A stretch of 64,000 bases of DNA. It comes from JADKFD01 sp050250665. GTDB lineage: Bacteria; Pseudomonadota; Gammaproteobacteria; Xanthomonadales; SZUA-5. Where the stretch lies: positions 68,491-132,490 of the forward strand of contig JBFWOF010000009.1 of assembly GCA_050250665.1 (NCBI GenBank), written 5' to 3'. Below, piece after piece: positions 60,219 to 64,000 of the stretch; the stretch's first letter is position 1; each line of letters begins with the position of its first letter. The notes under the pieces are model-generated. The model ran no database searches and was not told the DNA's origin. It was given only the letters and a program-made list of their open reading frames with translations. A program made the position numbers and the translations under genes.

Positions 60219-60658
60219 CCCTGCTGGAGGGCATGGCTCTGGCGCCCTTGCGCCAGATCCCAACACCCGGCGGTCCCGTACTGCACGCCATGAAGTGCAC
60301 TGATGAGGGATATGCAGGCTTCGGAGAAGCGTATTTCACGACCATAGACCAAGGTGCCGTCAAGGCCTGGAAACGACATAAGGTCATGATTTCCAACCTG
60401 GTTGTTCCTGTTGGGCGTATTCGCCTCCAGGTATTCGATGATCGTACCGAATCCAGCACCCGAAACCAGTCCGTCGATCTGGAGCTCGGCCCCGCACATT
60501 ACGTTCGGCTCACCTTGCCGCCGGGCCTGTGGCTTGGCTTTCAGGGCCTATCTCCGGGTCTGAACCTGATGCTGAACATCGCGTCGATCGTCCACGAGCC
60601 CAGTGAAGGCGAAACGGCCCCGCTGCACGATCCGAGGTTTGCGCATCTTGAGTGGTAA
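60215..60658 (+). CDS. Cupin epimerase, dTDP-4-dehydrorhamnose 3,5-epimerase-like
   Basis: A 147-residue small cupin: LHAMKCTDEGYAGFGEAYF, AVKAWKRHKVMISNLVVPVG and PPGLWLGFQGLSPG. The family includes RmlC and relatives that epimerise 4-keto-6-deoxyhexoses next to the keto group. In this setting the substrate is probably the CDP-4-keto-6-deoxyglucose made by RfbG rather than a dTDP sugar. The start is GTG 60215; TTG 60209 is possible. Confidence 0.8.
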   Translation: MTLLEGMALAPLRQIPTPGGPVLHAMKCTDEGYAGFGEAYFTTIDQGAVKAWKRHKVMISNLVVPVGRIRLQVFDDRTESSTRNQSVDLELGPAHYVRLTLPPGLWLGFQGLSPGLNLMLNIASIVHEPSEGETAPLHDPRFAHLEW

Positions 60659-61619
60659 GGGTCGCGTTGTCATTCCTGGTGGCACCGGATATCTGGGTGG
60701 CCGCATAGCCGAGTCGCTCGCCCAAGCCGGATACGATGTCGCCGTCGGCTCACGGGCGGCCAGCAACTGGCCAGGTCCTGGCCGAAACATCATTGTCCAC
60801 ACGGTAAACTGGCATTCGCCTGTCGAACTGGACCGAATGGTTCGAGGCGCCGAGGCCGTCGTGATGCTCGCAGCCGCCAATGAAATCGACGCTGCAAGCG
60901 ATCCCGTCAGTGCCGCCGAAAACACCGCCACCCAATGTCTGGCCTGGCTGCAAGCGGCCGCACGTCAACAGGTGCCACGCTTCATCTACTTCTCGACCAT
61001 CCATGTGTACGGGGCGAATGACGGCACCCTGATACACGAGCATCGTGAGTTGAAGCCGCAACACCCCTATGCGTCAACTCATGCTGCGGCCGAAATCTAC
61101 GTTCAGGCGGCGCACCGCCACGGTGACCTCGACGCCACGATTTTCAGGCTTTCGAACGCCTTCGGTGCACCAGTTGATCCCGCTGTGAATCGATGGACCC
61201 TGTTGCTGAATGATCTGGCCCGGCAGGCTGTGACCACCGGCCGACTTCAACTGAAAACAGACGGGCTCCAGGCTCGTGATTTCGTCGGGATAGGGGCAGT
61301 ATGCGAGGCTGTCCGCCTTTGCCTGTCCAGAATGCCGGGAGATTCCGGACCTGGGGTCTACAACCTGGGCTCGGGCGAATCGCGTACGGTACTGGAGATG
61401 GCCCAGACTCTGGCCAGCAGGGCCAGCGCGATTCTGGGGCAAGAACTCCAGGTGGAACGCCCCGCGCCCAAGGATGACCGCAGTGAGGAATTGCCCTATC
61501 TGCTGTCAGTGGACAATCTCGCACACGCCGGCATGCTGACGGCGACTGATCGCAATGCCGAGATCGATCAGCTGATTGCCTTCTGTCGGACGCACTCAAA
61601 CCGGCTGAGGCAGCAATGA
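60648..61619 (+). CDS. SDR-type nucleotide-sugar reductase/epimerase with YxxxH
   Basis: A 323-residue extended SDR with VVIPGGTGYLGGRIAESL for cofactor and FSTIHVYGAND. The position of the usual catalytic YxxxK reads YASTHAAAE, so the lysine is replaced by histidine. A known subgroup of locus SDRs shares this TH pattern. It overlaps the cupin gene by 11 bases at a TTG start. It likely reduces or epimerises the CDP-keto sugar, giving the final CDP-deoxyhexose. Confidence 0.8.
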   Translation: MSGKGRVVIPGGTGYLGGRIAESLAQAGYDVAVGSRAASNWPGPGRNIIVHTVNWHSPVELDRMVRGAEAVVMLAAANEIDAASDPVSAAENTATQCLAWLQAAARQQVPRFIYFSTIHVYGANDGTLIHEHRELKPQHPYASTHAAAEIYVQAAHRHGDLDATIFRLSNAFGAPVDPAVNRWTLLLNDLARQAVTTGRLQLKTDGLQARDFVGIGAVCEAVRLCLSRMPGDSGPGVYNLGSGESRTVLEMAQTLASRASAILGQELQVERPAPKDDRSEELPYLLSVDNLAHAGMLTATDRNAEIDQLIAFCRTHSNRLRQQ

Positions 61620-62854
61620 GGAATGGCGACACCGATGGTGGAAAGCCAGTCCGCGTTGCGGTGGTGAACACTCATCCCATCCAGTATTTCGCACCGCTGT
61701 ACGCTTACATCACCAAGCACGAGTCGGCGATTGATCTCACTGCGCTGTACTGCAGTGACTACAGCCTCCGTGGCGCTGTCGATGCCGGATTCTCGCAGAC
61801 CGTGCGTTGGGACATCGATCTGCTCTCCGGATATCGGCACGTCTTTCTGGGAAAGGCAGCGCGCACACGGAAACCGGCCGGTTTCTTTTCCCTCATCGTT
61901 CCGCAGCTCTGGCGCGAGATTCGCAGCGGAAAATACGATGTGCTCTGGCTGCACGGCTATGGCTACTTTGCCTGCGTACTCGCCTTCCTGGCAGCGAAAT
62001 CCATGGGCATGCCGGTGCTGCTGCGCGGCGAGACTCATCTGCAACTACACCGCACAGAGTGGCGACGGCGCACACGCGACCGCGTTTTGCGCTGGTGCTT
62101 CAGGTACATTGACGGTTTCCTCGCCATCGGCAGCCGCAACCGCGACTATTACCGTGCCATGGGCGTGCCCGACGAGCGCATTCACATCGTGCCCTACACG
62201 GTGGACAACGAGCGCTTTATCGACGCATCGACACTGTCGGCCGATGAACGCACGCAGGTGAGGAAGAAGCTCGGTTTCCCGACGGATGTCCCGGTAGTGC
62301 TGTACGCATCCAAGCTCGTCGAGCGCAAACACCCCCACACGCTCTTGAGGGCAATCGGCCAACTGCAACGATCGGGCGTGGCTGTGAGCCTCTGCTTGAT
62401 AGGATCCGGTCCCATGGAGGCTGAGCTCCAGGAACTGGCGAAGACACTGCGGCTGAAGAACACCGTGTTCCTGGGTTTCCTCAATCAGAGTGAACTGCCC
62501 AGAGCCTATGCAGCAAGTGATGTCTTCGTTCTGGCCGCCGAATCAGAACCCTGGGGATTGATCGTGAATGAGGTGATGTGCGCAGGATTGCCGGTGGTGA
62601 TATCCGAGGAACTGGGTTGTGCCGTCGACTTGCTGAGGCCAGGTGAGAATGGGCTGCAGGTGGTAGCGGGAGACATTGGTGGGTTGGCCGAAGCATTACG
62701 ACTTGTTCTGAGCGATACCCCGGCGAGAGAACAGATGGGCACGAACAGCCGACGTCGAATGCACGACTGGAGCTACGCCGAATGCGCTGCCGGCCTTCGC
62801 GACGCACTGTCCGCACCGGAAAAAAGCATCTCGATTCCCCCCGGCAGAGATTGA
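61616..62854 (+). CDS. Glycosyltransferase family 4
   Basis: A 412-residue GT-B transferase: VAVVNTHPIQYFAPLYAYI, RGETHLQLHRTEWRRRTRD, VVLYASKLVERKHPHTLL and VLAAESEPWGLIVNEVMCAG. The THPIQYF..LY N-terminus defines a GT4 group common in polysaccharide loci. ATGA overlap with the SDR gene suggests it uses the CDP-sugar, which is inference. Confidence 0.88.
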   Translation: MRNGDTDGGKPVRVAVVNTHPIQYFAPLYAYITKHESAIDLTALYCSDYSLRGAVDAGFSQTVRWDIDLLSGYRHVFLGKAARTRKPAGFFSLIVPQLWREIRSGKYDVLWLHGYGYFACVLAFLAAKSMGMPVLLRGETHLQLHRTEWRRRTRDRVLRWCFRYIDGFLAIGSRNRDYYRAMGVPDERIHIVPYTVDNERFIDASTLSADERTQVRKKLGFPTDVPVVLYASKLVERKHPHTLLRAIGQLQRSGVAVSLCLIGSGPMEAELQELAKTLRLKNTVFLGFLNQSELPRAYAASDVFVLAAESEPWGLIVNEVMCAGLPVVISEELGCAVDLLRPGENGLQVVAGDIGGLAEALRLVLSDTPAREQMGTNSRRRMHDWSYAECAAGLRDALSAPEKSISIPPGRD

Positions 62855-62864
62855 GAAAATCGCC

Positions 62865-63572
62865 TTGAGTCTATTCGCCGACAAGAACGCATTCGACCCC
62901 AACCGAGACTCCAAGATGCCGGTAAGGCGCGGGCCGTTCTGGCTGGTGCTGCGCGCGTTGGCGGCCTTCTTCTCCCTGCTGATCTCGCGGCATCCGAGTG
63001 ACGCCTTTACCTGGCTGCGGTCCCTGTACCTGAGGAGGCGCCCTCTGCGGATGGCAATCCCCTGGCTCACCTTTGATGCAATCCGGCATATCAAGGCCAA
63101 TCTGCCAGACGATGCAAGAGTCTTTGAGTTCGGTAGCGGCCATTCCACCTTGTTCTGGCACTCCAGGGGTGCGCACGTCACATCGGTAGGGGACGACGAA
63201 GCATGGTATGAACTGATGAACAACACTCTGACGGAGCGAGGGATCAAAGGCTGCCAACTAGTCCATGCGCCAACGCTGGACACCTATGTGGGTGCGATCG
63301 CGCGATGTCAGCCACAAAGCCTGGATTTGATTCTCGTCGACGGCGCGCATCGCCGAGACTGCGTAGCGGCGGCGATACCCTTCCTGAAGCCCGGTGGGAT
63401 GTTGGTGGTGGACAACACAGATTGGCATTGGTTTCGCGAAACGCCGATTGAAGGCATCCCGTCATCGTGGGGCCGCAATAGCTACTCTGGGTATGCCCCA
63501 ATGCTGGGTCATTTCAGTGAGACCACAGTATGGCAACGCCCGAGCGAAGACAGGGCGCTGTCTGACCGTTAA
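62865..63572 (+). CDS. Class I SAM-dependent methyltransferase
   Basis: A 235-residue protein with a hydrophobic N-terminal segment (FWLVLRALAAFFSLLIS), VFEFGSGHSTLFWHSRG for SAM, SVGDDEAWY, LDLILVDGAHRRDCVAAAI and GGMLVVDNTDWHWF. This is the type of small Methyltransf_24-like enzyme found in sugar loci. TTG 62865 starts ten bases after the preceding stop. Confidence 0.8.
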   Translation: MSLFADKNAFDPNRDSKMPVRRGPFWLVLRALAAFFSLLISRHPSDAFTWLRSLYLRRRPLRMAIPWLTFDAIRHIKANLPDDARVFEFGSGHSTLFWHSRGAHVTSVGDDEAWYELMNNTLTERGIKGCQLVHAPTLDTYVGAIARCQPQSLDLILVDGAHRRDCVAAAIPFLKPGGMLVVDNTDWHWFRETPIEGIPSSWGRNSYSGYAPMLGHFSETTVWQRPSEDRALSDR

Positions 63573-63624
63573 TACGATCAAAAGAAATGCCGATCCCGCG
63601 AAACAATTACTGAAAAACCGGCAC

Positions 63625-64000
63625 ATGTCAACGTCCCCGTCAGGTGGTCGAAACTATATTAGTTGCACATTGATCCTTGTCTGGGTTTTTTACGTCGTCT
63701 TCGCATTCCCAAGCGGCGAGCGAATTCCTGCGAATGATGGTGCCGGATGGGATGGGCAGTCATACGTATACATCGTCCAGAATATAGACGAAGCAATTTT
63801 AAAGCGGAACTTGTGGCCGAATGTTGCTGAGCGGATGCTCCCGTCATTGATCGTGTGGTCGACTCTCAAGCTTTCAGGACTCGACGCATCAATGGGAAAC
63901 ATTCAATTAGGGTTTTTTGGATTCGGCGTTCTATGTGTTCTATTGTCGGCTGCATTGTGGCGAAAGATCGCTGTTAGAATGGGGTTGCGGACTTCAATAG
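63625..64000 (+). CDS. Polytopic membrane protein, 3' end beyond the right edge
   Basis: An ATG at 63625 opens a frame of 125 codons with no stop before the window end. It has hydrophobic segments near residues 14-30 and after 100, and between them PANDGAGWDGQSYVYIVQNI and LPSLIVWSTLKLSGLD, a pattern seen in locus membrane proteins of the GT-C or O-unit type. The DNA is clearly AT-richer than its neighbours, so it may have been acquired separately. The function is not known. The 52 bp before it hold no gene. Confidence 0.6.
   Translation, partial: MSTSPSGGRNYISCTLILVWVFYVVFAFPSGERIPANDGAGWDGQSYVYIVQNIDEAILKRNLWPNVAERMLPSLIVWSTLKLSGLDASMGNIQLGFFGFGVLCVLLSAALWRKIAVRMGLRTSI

Overview
The window is a GC-rich chromosomal segment from a gammaproteobacterium, most likely of the Lysobacterales (Xanthomonadales) or a close relative. 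The basis is RlmM and RfaH (gammaproteobacterial families), an aa3-type cytochrome oxidase operon with CtaG and a DUF2244 protein, a PutA without a DNA-binding domain, a MarR-type exopolysaccharide regulator and a large N-plug TonB-dependent receptor. No rRNA, tRNA, CRISPR array, phage or transposase gene was seen. The organism assignment is inference from gene content.

Layout. (1) 1-4054, minus strand: a MoxR AAA ATPase, an unrecognised protein and a protein with a HEIGHH zinc-protease motif that runs off the left edge; they look like one MoxR-based ternary system. (2) 4055-10380: ruvC, yebC, a PyrR-like phosphoribosyltransferase and putA, separated by palindromic repeats. (3) 10975-15692: DUF2244-ctaC-ctaD-small membrane peptide-ctaG-ctaE, tightly coupled cytochrome c oxidase genes. 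(4) 16505-18562, minus: a copper-RiPP type operon: an exported precursor with eight EGKCG motifs (hvfA-like), a DUF692 multinuclear iron oxidase (hvfB-like) and a DUF2063 partner (hvfC-like). (5) 18745-24643, minus: rlmM, an acyl-CoA dehydrogenase, a lipoprotein, a MAPEG protein and a PhoX-like DUF839 protein. (6) 25367-28045: a TonB-dependent receptor with a clear terminator.

(7) 28602 to the right edge: a surface polysaccharide locus of at least 35 kb, still open at the edge. It starts with RfaH and an EPS-type MarR regulator, then an O-antigen ligase/polymerase, a TviB-like nucleotide-sugar dehydrogenase, an AsnB-type amidotransferase, a Wzm/Wzt ABC exporter with a sugar-binding Wzt tail, eleven glycosyltransferases, three FkbM-type and one other methyltransferase, an MBOAT acyltransferase with an SGNH-like partner, a hexapeptide acetyltransferase, a carbamoyltransferase, a second Wzy-like membrane protein and a CDP-sugar pathway (RfbF, RfbG, cupin epimerase, SDR, plus a distant CDP-tyvelose-epimerase-like gene). 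Together these suggest an ABC-exported polymer containing a uronic acid (perhaps amidated) and a CDP-derived deoxysugar, decorated by methyl, acyl and carbamoyl groups. Many genes overlap by 1-14 nt and use GTG or TTG starts. The 43.0-47.4 kb part and the right end are visibly richer in A+T.

Intergenic DNA is unusually loaded with at least seven unrelated families of palindromic repeats. They include exact-period tandem arrays (175 bp, 123 bp, 144 bp, 61 bp), a perfect 34-bp-stem hairpin, a 188-bp segment bounded by perfect 30-bp G-rich inverted repeats, and a copied 39-bp tail of ctaE on the far side of a repeat block.
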